Source: Pseudomonadota bacterium
GTDB taxonomy: Bacteria; Pseudomonadota; Gammaproteobacteria; Steroidobacterales; Steroidobacteraceae
Direction: 5' to 3'
Assembly (NCBI GenBank): GCA_021805865.1
Contig: JAJZDX010000015.1
Span: forward strand, 1-64,000
DNA: 64,000 nucleotides
Shown one piece after another: positions 18,601 to 27,693 of the stretch; the first letter of the stretch is position 1, and each line of letters starts with the position of its first letter. The notes under the pieces were generated by a model. That model was not told where the DNA came from, searched no databases, and saw only the letters and a program-made list of their open reading frames with translations. The translations under genes and the position numbers were made by a program.

Positions 18601-18990
18601 ATGGGCGCGGCAGAGAGCAGCGGCAGGCGGCAATTTCGGCTGTTGATCGTCGATGACTCCAACATCATGCGGCGGCGCATCGAGCGTTCGCAGCGTTTCG
18701 AGGAGCTCGAGGTGGTCGGCACGGCGGGCGACGGGCTCGAGGCGCTCGAGCTGGCGCGCCGCACCGATCCGGACCTCGTCACCATGGACCTGACCATGCC
18801 GCAGATGGACGGGATCGAGTGCATCTCCAGACTGATCGCCATGAAGCCCTCGTTGCGCATCCTCGTGATTTCGGCGCTCTCGGACAAGGCGACGGCGGTG
18901 CAGGCCATGGAGCAGGGAGCCAATGGCTTCCTGCACAAGCCGTTCACCGACCGGCAGTTGAACGATGCGATCGCAGAGCTGATATCCTGA
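18601..18990 (+). CDS. CheY-like single-domain response regulator
   Basis: The 129-residue protein is one receiver domain. The acidic pair is in LLIVDDSN (about 14-21), the phospho-acceptor Asp in VTMDLTMPQMDG (about residue 62), the conserved Ser in VISALS, and the Lys in FLHKPF. There is no output domain, so it should act by protein contact or as a phosphate relay or sink. It begins 23 bases after the CheA-like kinase, its likely donor, and is followed by a CheX-like gene whose product may dephosphorylate it. Confidence 0.93.
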   Translation: MGAAESSGRRQFRLLIVDDSNIMRRRIERSQRFEELEVVGTAGDGLEALELARRTDPDLVTMDLTMPQMDGIECISRLIAMKPSLRILVISALSDKATAVQAMEQGANGFLHKPFTDRQLNDAIAELIS

Positions 18991-19024
18991 ACGGCGGGAC
19001 TCGAGAGCTAAAGAGCGCCTCAGA

Positions 19025-19471
19025 ATGCTGCGCGAAGAAGAACTGAAGACCTTCGTTGACGGCACCACCCGGTACTTCGAGGTGGCCGCACAGCAGCCGG
19101 CCACCATCGGCTCGCCGTACCTGCTCGAGGGTGATCTGGCGGTACACGATTACACCGGCGTCATCAGTGTGTCGGGCAAACGGGAGGGCGTGGTGTATTT
19201 CACCGCGCCGCGGGCCATGCTGACGGTGCTGCTGATGAAGATGCAGGAAAGCGATTTCAGTCACGAGAACATGCGCGACCTAGTCGGCGAGGTGGCCAAC
19301 ACCATCTCCGGCAATGCCCGCAAGGACTTCGGCCACGACTTCGTGATCTCGGTGCCGAGCGTGCTCACGGGCGATAAGCCCGAGATCCCGCGAAAAGCCG
19401 GCATGCGCTCCTTCGTCATTCCCATCAACTGGCGCAGTCACTCCGCCAAGCTGGTGGTGTCGTTGACGTAG
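19025..19471 (+). CDS. CheX-like phosphatase domain protein
   Basis: The 148-residue protein has the CheX/CheC-like pattern. The central helix DLVGEVANTISGNARKDF carries the E-x2-N pair that dephosphorylates CheY-P in CheX and CheZ-type enzymes. A hydrophobic strand pair and SVPSVLTG complete the fold. It lies 34 bases after the CheY-like gene in a kinase-receiver-phosphatase set. Its 3' end overlaps the 3' end of the minus-strand btaB gene by 47 bases. Confidence 0.87.
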   Translation: MLREEELKTFVDGTTRYFEVAAQQPATIGSPYLLEGDLAVHDYTGVISVSGKREGVVYFTAPRAMLTVLLMKMQESDFSHENMRDLVGEVANTISGNARKDFGHDFVISVPSVLTGDKPEIPRKAGMRSFVIPINWRSHSAKLVVSLT

Positions 19472-20198
19472 CGGGCTTGCGGCCGATGAAGATGTAGTAC
19501 GGCGCAGTCACGCCCGGCAGGTACGGCACGCTGCCCCGCCGCTCAAGAAGCAGCCCCTGCGGCATCGCCGCCTCGAGCGCCTCGAGATGCCCGGGATCGA
19601 GGCTGACCCCGTCGTGGGCGAACCAGCGGCGCCAGAGCCACCTTTCCCAAGCCGGATGGCGCACGTGCCGGGCCGGCGGCGTTGCGGATGAGACGTAGAA
19701 ATCGACCACCCCGAGCGTGCCGCCGGGCCTGAGCAGGCGCAGCGCGTTGGCGAGAGCCGCCCTCCAGTCCTCCATCATCGTCAGCGCATAAGAGAAGTAG
19801 ACGCAGTCGACCGGCTGCGCCGAGCGATAGGCGCCGACCTCGGCTTCCACGACCTCGACGTTGGCGTGGCGCGCAGCCCGCGCCCGCGCCCGCTCCAGAA
19901 GCGCCGGGCACAGATCTACGAGGGTGAGCCGGCTCAGCGCCGGGAGCCGCTCGCCGAAGCGCTCGAGGTTCTCGCCCGTGCCGCAGCCAAGCTCCACGAC
20001 CACCGACCCGGAGTACGCCGGCAGCCGGCCGATCAGCTCCTCCCGTCCGTGCAGCAGCCGAGCGCGGAAGGCGTCATAGCGAGTGGCCTGCGGCGCGTAG
20101 AACGCCTGCAGCCGCTCGCGGGCATTGCCCGAGCGGGGCAGGCCGCGCAGCATGCGCCAGAGGACTCTGGAGTCGGCGAGCAGATCAGGCGGCGACAT
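19425..20198 (-). CDS. btaB: betaine lipid N-methyltransferase BtaB
   Basis: This 257-residue SAM-dependent methyltransferase has the glycine-rich motif VVELGCGTGENL (about 64-75), then LTLVDLCPALLERARA and the motif-IV-like YFSYALTMMEDW. BtaB adds three methyl groups to diacylglyceryl-homoserine to give the betaine lipid DGTS. The assignment rests on its place directly after btaA, with which it overlaps by 14 bases. The ATG at 20198 opens right at the family-like start; in-frame ATGs at 20219 and 20231 are also possible. Its C-terminal codons overlap the convergent CheX-like gene. Confidence 0.85.
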   Translation of the reverse strand: MSPPDLLADSRVLWRMLRGLPRSGNARERLQAFYAPQATRYDAFRARLLHGREELIGRLPAYSGSVVVELGCGTGENLERFGERLPALSRLTLVDLCPALLERARARAARHANVEVVEAEVGAYRSAQPVDCVYFSYALTMMEDWRAALANALRLLRPGGTLGVVDFYVSSATPPARHVRHPAWERWLWRRWFAHDGVSLDPGHLEALEAAMPQGLLLERRGSVPYLPGVTAPYYIFIGRKPATSTTPPAWRSDCAS

Positions 20199-21381
20199 CG
20201 CAAATGTGAAAGCCCGCATAGGTATGAACACGGTCCTGTGCGGTGAGCTCGTGTGCGAGCCGCTCGTGAAAGACGAGCAGCTGGGGCAGCCGGGCGCCGT
20301 CGATGTCGATCGTCTGCAGGTAACGCGGACGGCGATGCGCGCTACGGAAGATCAACCGCGCTCCGGGGGTGGCATGACGCAGGATCTCGCGCCACTCCCC
20401 GGTCAGCGCCTGTCGGTCGTGGCTCGCCATCCAGTCCATGTGATCGAGCAGAATGAACTTCGAGATCCGCTCGTCCGATCCACGCAAGAACCCGGTCACC
20501 GTCGCGGTATGCGGCACGATGCGCTCGGCGAGCCCGGCCTTGAGCGCCGCGAAGTTCTCCGGCCTGAGGTACTCCGGGCAACAGGAGCGGGTATACCGGC
20601 CCTCCAGGTACAGCCGCCAGAAGTAATTCGTCGCCAGGGGCAGGTGACAGAGCACGTATTCCACGCAATCGCGCACGTAGCCTGCGACACCATCGGCGTG
20701 CTGCGCCTCGACCTCTCGGCGCTGCGGCCGCGGAACCCCGAGCAAAGACAGCGTCAGCTGCCGCGACAGCGCCCAGCTCATCCCCGCCCCCCACATCAGC
20801 GGGCCGACCCGCTCGGCATAAATCGCCCGCTGCTCCTCGAGCGAGCCGGCGCCGAACAAGGCGCGAACGCACGCCGACAGGCGCGGGCGTGCCGCGAAAT
20901 ATGCCCTGAACGCGCAGGCGACCAGGCCGGAGAGGCCGTGGAAATAAAAGCTGCCCCGGCGGCTCGTGAACCACACGTGATTACGGTCCCAGTACTCGCG
21001 TGCGAACGGCGAGAGCTGCTCGCGCAGCCCGTGCAGGTAGAGCGGCTGGAAACCGGAGTGATAGCCGCCGCCGAATATCCGGAAGAAATCCTCGAACCCG
21101 AGCGAGCGCACTCCCGCGAGCTTCAGCTCAAGGAGCGCCGTCTGCCGGGGATTGGCGTCCACGGCATGAATGCGCCGCGGTGCGAGCAGCGCGTAGTCGA
21201 GTGCATTGCACCCGGCGCTGGTGATCACGAGCAGCGTGTCCCGCGAGTCGATGGCGAGCGCCTGCCGGTCGACCGCCGGATCCTCCCAGCACGTGTTATA
21301 GACCAGGGACCTCGAGTACAGCGCCTGAAACAAGCGCTCGTCGATCCGCTCGCTGAGTTTCGCCAGGTACCGCAATGACAC
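20185..21381 (-). CDS. btaA: diacylglycerol 3-amino-3-carboxypropyltransferase BtaA (DUF3419)
   Basis: BtaA moves the 3-amino-3-carboxypropyl group of S-adenosylmethionine onto diacylglycerol, the first step to betaine lipid DGTS. The 398-residue sequence shows the DUF3419 features: LVYNTCWEDPAVD near the N-terminus, LLVITSAGCNALDYAL (SAM site) and IHAVDANPRQTALLELK, with SKFILLDHMDWM near the C-terminus. No ATG is available. The GTG at 21381 is chosen because the Pho boxes at 21417-21460 and a possible -10 at 21406-21411 lie just upstream; a GTG at 21405 is the alternative. It forms an operon with btaB and lies just downstream of kdpE on the same strand. Confidence 0.92.
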   Translation of the reverse strand: MSLRYLAKLSERIDERLFQALYSRSLVYNTCWEDPAVDRQALAIDSRDTLLVITSAGCNALDYALLAPRRIHAVDANPRQTALLELKLAGVRSLGFEDFFRIFGGGYHSGFQPLYLHGLREQLSPFAREYWDRNHVWFTSRRGSFYFHGLSGLVACAFRAYFAARPRLSACVRALFGAGSLEEQRAIYAERVGPLMWGAGMSWALSRQLTLSLLGVPRPQRREVEAQHADGVAGYVRDCVEYVLCHLPLATNYFWRLYLEGRYTRSCCPEYLRPENFAALKAGLAERIVPHTATVTGFLRGSDERISKFILLDHMDWMASHDRQALTGEWREILRHATPGARLIFRSAHRRPRYLQTIDIDGARLPQLLVFHERLAHELTAQDRVHTYAGFHICDVAA

Positions 21382-21416
21382 GTCACACCGCAATGAGCTT
21401 GTCACACGTTAGCCGA

Positions 21417-21460
21417 GCGGCATGTCAGCGCAATGACAGCGGGATGACGGTCCTATGACC
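21417..21460 (-). promoter_or_regulatory. tandem Pho boxes (four 11-bp repeats) upstream of btaA
   Basis: Read on the minus strand from 21460 the sequence falls into four consecutive 11-base units: GGTCATAGGAC, CGTCATCCCGC, TGTCATTGCGC, TGACATGCCGC. The shared core is N-GTCAT at an exact 11-base period. This is the layout of PhoB boxes (direct 11-base repeats with a TGTCA core). A -10-like TAACGT follows at 21411-21406, the expected spacing for a PhoB-activated promoter. PhoB regulation of btaAB is established in Rhizobiales and Rhodobacter; here it is inferred from the repeats. Confidence 0.72.
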
Positions 21461-21475
21461 GCCGCGGCTCTCCGC

Positions 21476-22174
21476 CTAGGTCTCGTCGGCGCGCAGGCGG
21501 TAGCCCAGGCCCGCCTCGGTGATCAGGTAGCGCGGCTTGTGCGGATTGGGCTCGATCTTGGCGCGCAGGCTCTTGATGCAGACCCGCAGGCCCCTCGAGT
21601 CGCCAAGCCGCTCCGGCCCCCAGACCTCGCGGATGAGCTGATTCTGGGTCACGATGGCCCCGAGGTGCCGCGCCAGGCACTCCAGTACCCGGTACTCGAG
21701 CGGCGTCAGATGCACCTCCGCGGAGGGCGTGCGCGCCTCGCGCTTGGCCAGATCGAGCTCGAGCGGGCCGAGCTTCAGGGCCGAAGTCTGCTCCGGGCCG
21801 CGCACATTGCGTCTGAGCGCCGCACGCACCCGGGCGAGCAGCTCCGGGGCGCTGAAGGGCTTGGTCACGTAGTCGTCCGCGCCGCCATCGAGTGCGGCGA
21901 TCTTCTGCTCTTCCATCGCGCGTGCGGAGAGCACGATGATGGGCACGGGCGACCAGGCGCGCACACGCCGGATGATCGCCTGGCCATCGCCGTCCGGCAG
22001 ACCGAGGTCGAGGATCAGCAGGTCCGGCTTGTGGCTGCGGGTCTCGATCTCGGCGCGCAACGCCGAATCGGCCTCGATCACCCGATAGCGCTCGGCCTCG
22101 AGCAGCACCTTCAGCACGTTGCGGATCGCGGGCTCGTCCTCGATCACCAGGATCTGGTGCATCGCCTCCGTCAC
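21476..22174 (-). CDS. kdpE: KdpE response regulator
   Basis: The 232-residue OmpR-type regulator has an N-terminal receiver (IEDEPA acidic pair, phospho-Asp in LILDLGLPDGDG at about residue 56, Lys in TKPF) and a C-terminal winged helix (LTPLEYRVLECL, RVCIKSLRAKIE). KdpE activates kdpFABC at low potassium or high osmolarity. Its start overlaps the kdpD stop by 4 bases. Confidence 0.96.
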   Translation of the reverse strand: MTEAMHQILVIEDEPAIRNVLKVLLEAERYRVIEADSALRAEIETRSHKPDLLILDLGLPDGDGQAIIRRVRAWSPVPIIVLSARAMEEQKIAALDGGADDYVTKPFSAPELLARVRAALRRNVRGPEQTSALKLGPLELDLAKREARTPSAEVHLTPLEYRVLECLARHLGAIVTQNQLIREVWGPERLGDSRGLRVCIKSLRAKIEPNPHKPRYLITEAGLGYRLRADET

Positions 22175-24882
22175 GCGCTCTCCCCGGTCGGCAGCGTGAA
22201 CTCGAAGCGCGCGCCGCCGCCCTCGCGCCTGTGCGCCTCGATCTCGCCGCCGTGGGCGCGCACGATGGCGCGGCAGATCGCCAGGCCGAGGCCGGCGCCG
22301 GCCACGGCGCTTTCACCGCTGCCCCGCTGAAACTTCTCGAAGAGCTGCTCCGGATCACCCGGCGGAAACCCCGGTCCCTCGTCCTCGACTACCACACGCA
22401 CCAGGCTGCCCTCGACGGCCGCGTTCACGCGGGCGTGGGTGCCGGCCGGAGTGTACTTGGCGATGTTGTCGAGCAGATTCGCGAAGACCTGCACGATGAG
22501 CCCGGCGTCGACGTGCACCGGTGGCAGGTCCGGCGGCAGATTGAGATCCACGGCGTGGTCCTTCAGGCGCTCCTCGAGCCGCTCGAGCGCCGCGCCCACG
22601 AGGTCCTCGAGCCACTGCCAGTCGCGCAGCAGCGCCACCTGCCCCGACTGGAACCGCGTCAGATCGAGCACGTTGGACACGAGATCCGACATCTCGCGGG
22701 CCTTGCGCTCGATGGAGGCGGCAAGCGTGGCGCGCAGATGCGCATCGAGCGCCTCGCCCCGCTCCGCCAGCGTGCTCGCCGCGCCGGCCATCACCGCGAG
22801 CGGCGTGCGCAGATCGTGTGAGATCGAGGCGAGCAGCGTGTTGCGCAGACTCTCGCGCTCCGCGGCGAGGCTCGAGGTCTGCGCCACATCCGCCAGGCGC
22901 GCCCGCTCGATGGCCAGTCCGATCTGACCGGCAAAGGTATCGAGCAGGTGGCTCTGCTCGGGCAGCAGCACACGCCGCGGATTGGTGGGCAGAACCGCCA
23001 GCACGCCGCTGTGGCGCTGCTCGTCGCCGAGCGGCACATACAGCGCCGGGGCGGCGGGCAGCGTGTCGGAGCCCAGGCCCGCCCGGCGGCCGTGATCACC
23101 CACCCATTGCGCCACCGCGAGGTCGGCGCCGCGGAAGGAGCTCTCCGTAGGAGCGCCGGAGGGTCGGCGGAGCTTGCCTTCCTCGTCGGGCAGCAGCACC
23201 ACCGCTGAGCACTGGAAGACCTCGGCGACGTGGCGCACCGCCACCCGCGCGATTTCCTCGATGCCGCGCGTGACGGCCAATTCCCGGCTCATGGCATAGA
23301 GCATCGCCGTGCGCCGCTCGCGCGCGCCGGCAACACTGGTCTGGCGGCGGACGTTGGCCGTCAAGGTGGAGATCACCAGGCCTATGGTCAGCATGGCGGC
23401 AAAGGTGATGACGTATTGAACGTCGGAGATCGCGAAGGTGAATCGGGGCGGCACGAAGCAGAAGGCGAATGCCGTGACATTGACCACGGCGGTGAGCGCG
23501 GACGGCCCGCGCCCGAGCCGCAGCCCCGCGACGGTCACCCCCAGCAGGTAGACCATGGCGAGATTCGACAGCTCGAAGCGCGGATACATGGCAAACGCCA
23601 GCAGAGTAGACATCGCGCTCACCCCGAGCGCCCAGCCGTAGCGCTCCCACCGGATGGTCTGCGGGAGGCTCTGCGAGCCCGGCCGCGCCGCCGATGAGGG
23701 CGAGGCGGGGGGGCCGCCCGCCGGCGCGATCACGACCACATCGAAGCCGCGTGCGTTGCGGACGAGATGAGTCGAAGTGGATGGCCGAACCCATGCTTTC
23801 CACGCCCGTCGCTTGGGCGCGCCGACCACCAGACGCGTGGCCCGGCGCGTCTGCGCGTATTCGAGGAGCGCCGCGGCGGCCGAGGGACCGTCGAGAGTCA
23901 CGGTCTCCGCGCCCAGCGACTCCGCCAGGCGCAGCACATCGATGCGCCGGTTGCGGTCGGCGTCGGACAGGTGCAGCAGCGCCGGGGTCTCGACATACAC
24001 CACCGTCCAGCGCGCCGCCATCGCATCGGCCATGCGCTTGCCGGCGCGCACCAGCTGCTCGGCCTGATCGTCTGGGCCGACCGCCACCAGGATGCGCTCG
24101 CCGGCGATGCGGGCGCGGGCTCGCTCCGGATGCAGTGCCCGCGAGGCGGCCTCGACGCGCTCGGCGACGCGGCGCAAGGCGATCTCGCGCAGCGCCATGA
24201 GATTGGGCTTGCGAAAGAACCGCTCGACCGCGGTGGCGGCGGCGGCATCGGCGACGTAGACTTTACCGGCCTGCAGCCGCGCCAGCAGGTCATCCGCCGG
24301 CAGATCGATCAGCTCGATGTTGTCGGCCTCGTCGAAGACTCTGTCGGGCAGAGTCTCGCTCTGGCGAACGCCCGTGGTCTGGTAGATGAGATCGTTGAGG
24401 CTCTCGATGTGCTGGACGTTGACCGTGGTCCACACGTTGATGCCGGCTTCGAGCACTTCCTCGATGTCCTGCCAGCGCTTGGGGTGGCGCGGCTGGGGGA
24501 CGCCGCCGGTGAGATTGGAGTGGGCAAGCTCATCGACCAGCAGGATGCCCGGGCGCCGGGCGAGCGCCGCGTCCAGGTCGAATTCGTGGCGAACGATGCC
24601 CCGATAGCTGACGGCGAGCGTCGGCAGCCGCTCGAGCCCCTCGGCGAGACGCTCGGTCTCCACCCGGCCGTGCGGCTCGAGGTAGCCGATCACGACGTCG
24701 GTGCCCGCCGCCTTGACGACGCGCGCCGCTTCCAACATCGAGAAGGTCTTGCCGACGCCGGCGGAGGCGCCGAAGAAGATCCGCAGCTTGCCGCGGTTTG
24801 CACGCGCCTCCTCGGCCTGCACATGGGCGAGGAGCTGGTCCGGATCGGGCCGGGATTCCCCCCCCGGGCTGGTGCGATTCAT
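22171..24882 (-). CDS. kdpD: KdpD sensor histidine kinase
   Basis: The 903-residue kinase has the complete KdpD order. An N-terminal KdpD domain holds Walker A GASAGVGKT (about 38-46) and LVDELAHSN. A universal-stress-protein-like domain (~250-375) is followed by four membrane helices (~405-500), a GAF domain, HisKA (SISHDLRTPLAVM) and HATPase (NLLDNIAKYTPAG, DEGPGF, GAGLGLAICRAI). It senses potassium limitation and turgor and phosphorylates KdpE. The gene follows kdpC after 81 bases. Confidence 0.97.
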   Translation of the reverse strand: MNRTSPGGESRPDPDQLLAHVQAEEARANRGKLRIFFGASAGVGKTFSMLEAARVVKAAGTDVVIGYLEPHGRVETERLAEGLERLPTLAVSYRGIVRHEFDLDAALARRPGILLVDELAHSNLTGGVPQPRHPKRWQDIEEVLEAGINVWTTVNVQHIESLNDLIYQTTGVRQSETLPDRVFDEADNIELIDLPADDLLARLQAGKVYVADAAAATAVERFFRKPNLMALREIALRRVAERVEAASRALHPERARARIAGERILVAVGPDDQAEQLVRAGKRMADAMAARWTVVYVETPALLHLSDADRNRRIDVLRLAESLGAETVTLDGPSAAAALLEYAQTRRATRLVVGAPKRRAWKAWVRPSTSTHLVRNARGFDVVVIAPAGGPPASPSSAARPGSQSLPQTIRWERYGWALGVSAMSTLLAFAMYPRFELSNLAMVYLLGVTVAGLRLGRGPSALTAVVNVTAFAFCFVPPRFTFAISDVQYVITFAAMLTIGLVISTLTANVRRQTSVAGARERRTAMLYAMSRELAVTRGIEEIARVAVRHVAEVFQCSAVVLLPDEEGKLRRPSGAPTESSFRGADLAVAQWVGDHGRRAGLGSDTLPAAPALYVPLGDEQRHSGVLAVLPTNPRRVLLPEQSHLLDTFAGQIGLAIERARLADVAQTSSLAAERESLRNTLLASISHDLRTPLAVMAGAASTLAERGEALDAHLRATLAASIERKAREMSDLVSNVLDLTRFQSGQVALLRDWQWLEDLVGAALERLEERLKDHAVDLNLPPDLPPVHVDAGLIVQVFANLLDNIAKYTPAGTHARVNAAVEGSLVRVVVEDEGPGFPPGDPEQLFEKFQRGSGESAVAGAGLGLAICRAIVRAHGGEIEAHRREGGGARFEFTLPTGESA

Positions 24883-24963
24883 GCCCGGACCGCGTCGTGC
24901 AGCCGGGATCGCCCGCGGGCGATCCCGCTCCCCCGGAAAAGCGTGGCGCGAGCGCAGGTCCGC

Positions 24964-25617
24964 TCAGTGAATCTGATCGAGAGCCAGGTTGAGTTCAAGT
25001 ACGTTGACGCGCGGTTCCCCCAGCACACCGAGCAACCTACCCTTTGCGTGCGCGGCAATCAATGCCCGCACGCGGCCCACGCTGAGGCCTCTGGCGCGGG
25101 CCACCCGGCCGGCTTGATAGTAGGCCGCCGCCAGGCTGATGTCCGGATCGAGGCCGCTTGCCGAGGTGGTCACCAGATCCACGGGTATGCGCGCATCATT
25201 GCCCGGATCGGCGGCCCGCAGCGCGGCGATGCGCGCCTGGACGGCCGTGATGAGCGCCGGGTTCAGCGGACCGAGATTCGAGCCGCCGGAGTCCAGGCCG
25301 TTATAGGGCTGGGGACTGGTGGCCGACGGCCGGCTCCAGAAATAGCCCGGATTGCTGAACGGCTGGCCGATCAGGCGCGAGCCCACGATCCTGCCATTGC
25401 GCACGATGAGGCTGCCCGCGGCCTGGGCAGGAAAGATGACGCTGGCGATCCCCGTCACCAGGAACGGATAGACGATGCCGAGCAGCGCGGTCATGACGAG
25501 CAGCAGCGCGATCGCGGGGCGGAGGATCGCCTTGGCCGGCCCTTCATGGGCCACGCCCCCGCCATCGCGGGGGCCGCGCGTACGCGCGTCATGATTTGTT
25601 CCCGACGATTCATTCAT
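24964..25617 (-). CDS. kdpC: KdpC, potassium-transporting ATPase subunit C
   Basis: The 217-residue protein has one membrane helix (~33-55) and the KdpC periplasmic domain: GSRLIGQPFSNPGYFWSRPSAT, then YNGLDSGGSNLGP, then DLVTTSASGLDPDIS. KdpC stabilises the KdpFABC complex. The ATG at 25617 has a GAGGGG site 8 bases upstream and is 11 bases after kdpB. The N-terminal cytoplasmic leader (about 30 residues) is longer than in E. coli. Confidence 0.96.
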   Translation of the reverse strand: MNESSGTNHDARTRGPRDGGGVAHEGPAKAILRPAIALLLVMTALLGIVYPFLVTGIASVIFPAQAAGSLIVRNGRIVGSRLIGQPFSNPGYFWSRPSATSPQPYNGLDSGGSNLGPLNPALITAVQARIAALRAADPGNDARIPVDLVTTSASGLDPDISLAAAYYQAGRVARARGLSVGRVRALIAAHAKGRLLGVLGEPRVNVLELNLALDQIH

Positions 25618-25628
25618 GGCGTGGCCCC

Positions 25629-27692
25629 TCAGGCGAGATGCAGAAACGACAGGCACATGTCGATGAGCTTGATGCCGATGAACGGCACGATGATGCCGCC
25701 CAGACCGTAGATCAGGAGGTTGCGCCGCAGCAGCTGTGCGGCCCCGAGCGGCCGGTAGCGCACGCCCTGCAGGGCAAGCGGGATGAGCGCGACGATGACC
25801 AGGGCGTTGAAGATCACCGCCGAGAGGATCGCCGAGAACGGGCTCGTCAGGTGCATGATGTTGAGCGCATCGAGCTGCGGATAGGTGGTGGCGAAGGCCG
25901 CCGGGATGATGGCGAAGTACTTGGCCACGTCGTTGGCGATGCTGAAGGTCGTGAGCGAGCCCCGCGTCATCAGCATCTGCTTGCCGGTCTCCACCACTTC
26001 GATGAGCTTGGTGGGATTGGAGTCGAGATCGACCATGTTGCCGGCCTCCTTGGCCGCCTGGGTACCGGTGTTCATCGCCACCGCCACATCCGCCTGCGCC
26101 AGCGCCGGCGCGTCGTTCGTTCCATCGCCGGTCATGGCCACCAGACGCCCCTGGGCCTGGTGGCTGCGGATGAGATTCAACTTCGCCTCCGGGGTCGCCT
26201 CGGCCAGGAAGTCATCGACGCCCGCCTCCGCCGCGATCGCCGCGGCCGTGAGCGGATTGTCACCGGTGATCATGATGGTCTTGATGCCCATCCGGCGCAG
26301 CTCACCGAAGCGCTCCTTGATCCCTCCCTTCACGATGTCCTTGAGCTCGATCACGCCGAGCACGCGCGGACCGTCGCTCACCAGCAGCGGCGTGCTGCCT
26401 CGGCGCGCCACCTCCTGCACCGTGCCGAGCACCGCCCGCGGAAACACCTGACCGAAGGATTCCACCTGCTTCTGGATGGCATCCGCGGCGCCCTTGCGGA
26501 TCTGTCGGCCGTCGATGTCCACTCCGCTCATGCGCGTATGGGCGGAGAACGGCACGAACGTGCCGTGCAGCGAGGTCAGATCACGCTCGCGCAGCCGGAA
26601 GCGCTGCTTGGCGAGCACCACGATGCTGCGGCCCTCGGGGGTCTCATCGGCGAGCGAGGCGAGCTGCGCGGCCCCGGCGAGCTCCTCCTCGGTGACGCCG
26701 GCCGCCGGAATGAACTCGGCGGCCTGGCGGTTGCCGAGCGTGATGGTGCCGGTCTTGTCGAGCAGCAGCACGTCCACATCGCCCGCCGCCTCCACCGCCC
26801 GCCCCGACATGGCGATGACATTGGCCTGCATCATGCGGCTCATGCCCGCGACCCCGATCGCCGACAGCAGTCCTCCGATGGTGGTCGGGATGAGGCATAC
26901 CAGCAGCGCAATCAGCGCCGTGATCGTGACGGGGGTGCCGAGCTTGGTGACCGCCACGCTGTAGAGCGAGAACGGCAGCAGGGTCGCCGTGGCGAACACG
27001 AACACGAGCGTGAGGGCCACCAGCAAAATGGTGAGGGCGATCTCGTTCGGCGTCTTCTGCCGCTTGGCGCTCTCGACCATCGCGATCATGCGGTCGATGA
27101 AGGTCTCACCCGGGTTGGCGGTGATGCGCACGACGATCCAGTCGGACAGCACGCGTGTGCCGCCCGTGACCGAGGAGAAATCGCCGCCCGACTCGCGGAT
27201 GACGGGCGCCGACTCCCCGGTGACGGCGCTTTCGTCGACCGAGGCGGCGCCCTCGATCACTTCGCCGTCGCCGGGGATGAAATCGCCCGCCTCCACCAGC
27301 ACGACCTCGCCCTTTCGCAGCCGGTCGGCCCTGACGCGGGTCACGCGCGAGCGGTCCCTGGCATCGGCCAGGCGCTTCGCCTCCACCGTCTGCTTCAGGC
27401 CCTTCAAGCTCGCGGCCTGCGCCTTGCTGCGCCCCTCGGCCAGCGCCTCGGCGAAGTTGGCGAACAGCACCGTGAACCACAGCCAGATCGCGACGGCGAA
27501 GATGAACCACGCCGGAGCCTCGCCATAGCCGAGGAGGGCCTGGACCCACAGCGCCGTGGTGAGAATGCTGCCGATATAAACGACGAACATCACCGGATTG
27601 CGCCACTGCACGCGCGGATCGAGCTTGCGCAGCGAATCGGCGACAGCCGGGCCGATCAGCGAGCGATCGAACATCGAGAGCTTGCGGCGCAT
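25629..27692 (-). CDS. kdpB: KdpB, potassium-transporting P-type ATPase subunit B
   Basis: This 687-residue P-type ATPase carries the phosphorylation motif [12 protein letters not shown], the A-domain loop [12 protein letters not shown] (TGES), the nucleotide-binding region and the hinge [17 protein letters not shown]. It hydrolyses ATP to drive potassium uptake through KdpA. It starts one base after the kdpA stop. Confidence 0.98.
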   Translation of the reverse strand: MRRKLSMFDRSLIGPAVADSLRKLDPRVQWRNPVMFVVYIGSILTTALWVQALLGYGEAPAWFIFAVAIWLWFTVLFANFAEALAEGRSKAQAASLKGLKQTVEAKRLADARDRSRVTRVRADRLRKGEVVLVEAGDFIPGDGEVIEGAASVDESAVTGESAPVIRESGGDFSSVTGGTRVLSDWIVVRITANPGETFIDRMIAMVESAKRQKTPNEIALTILLVALTLVFVFATATLLPFSLYSVAVTKLGTPVTITALIALLVCLIPTTIGGLLSAIGVAGMSRMMQANVIAMSGRAVEAAGDVDVLLLDKTGTITLGNRQAAEFIPAAGVTEEELAGAAQLASLADETPEGRSIVVLAKQRFRLRERDLTSLHGTFVPFSAHTRMSGVDIDGRQIRKGAADAIQKQVESFGQVFPRAVLGTVQEVARRGSTPLLVSDGPRVLGVIELKDIVKGGIKERFGELRRMGIKTIMITGDNPLTAAAIAAEAGVDDFLAEATPEAKLNLIRSHQAQGRLVAMTGDGTNDAPALAQADVAVAMNTGTQAAKEAGNMVDLDSNPTKLIEVVETGKQMLMTRGSLTTFSIANDVAKYFAIIPAAFATTYPQLDALNIMHLTSPFSAILSAVIFNALVIVALIPLALQGVRYRPLGAAQLLRRNLLIYGLGGIIVPFIGIKLIDMCLSFLHLA

Positions 27693-27693
27693 G

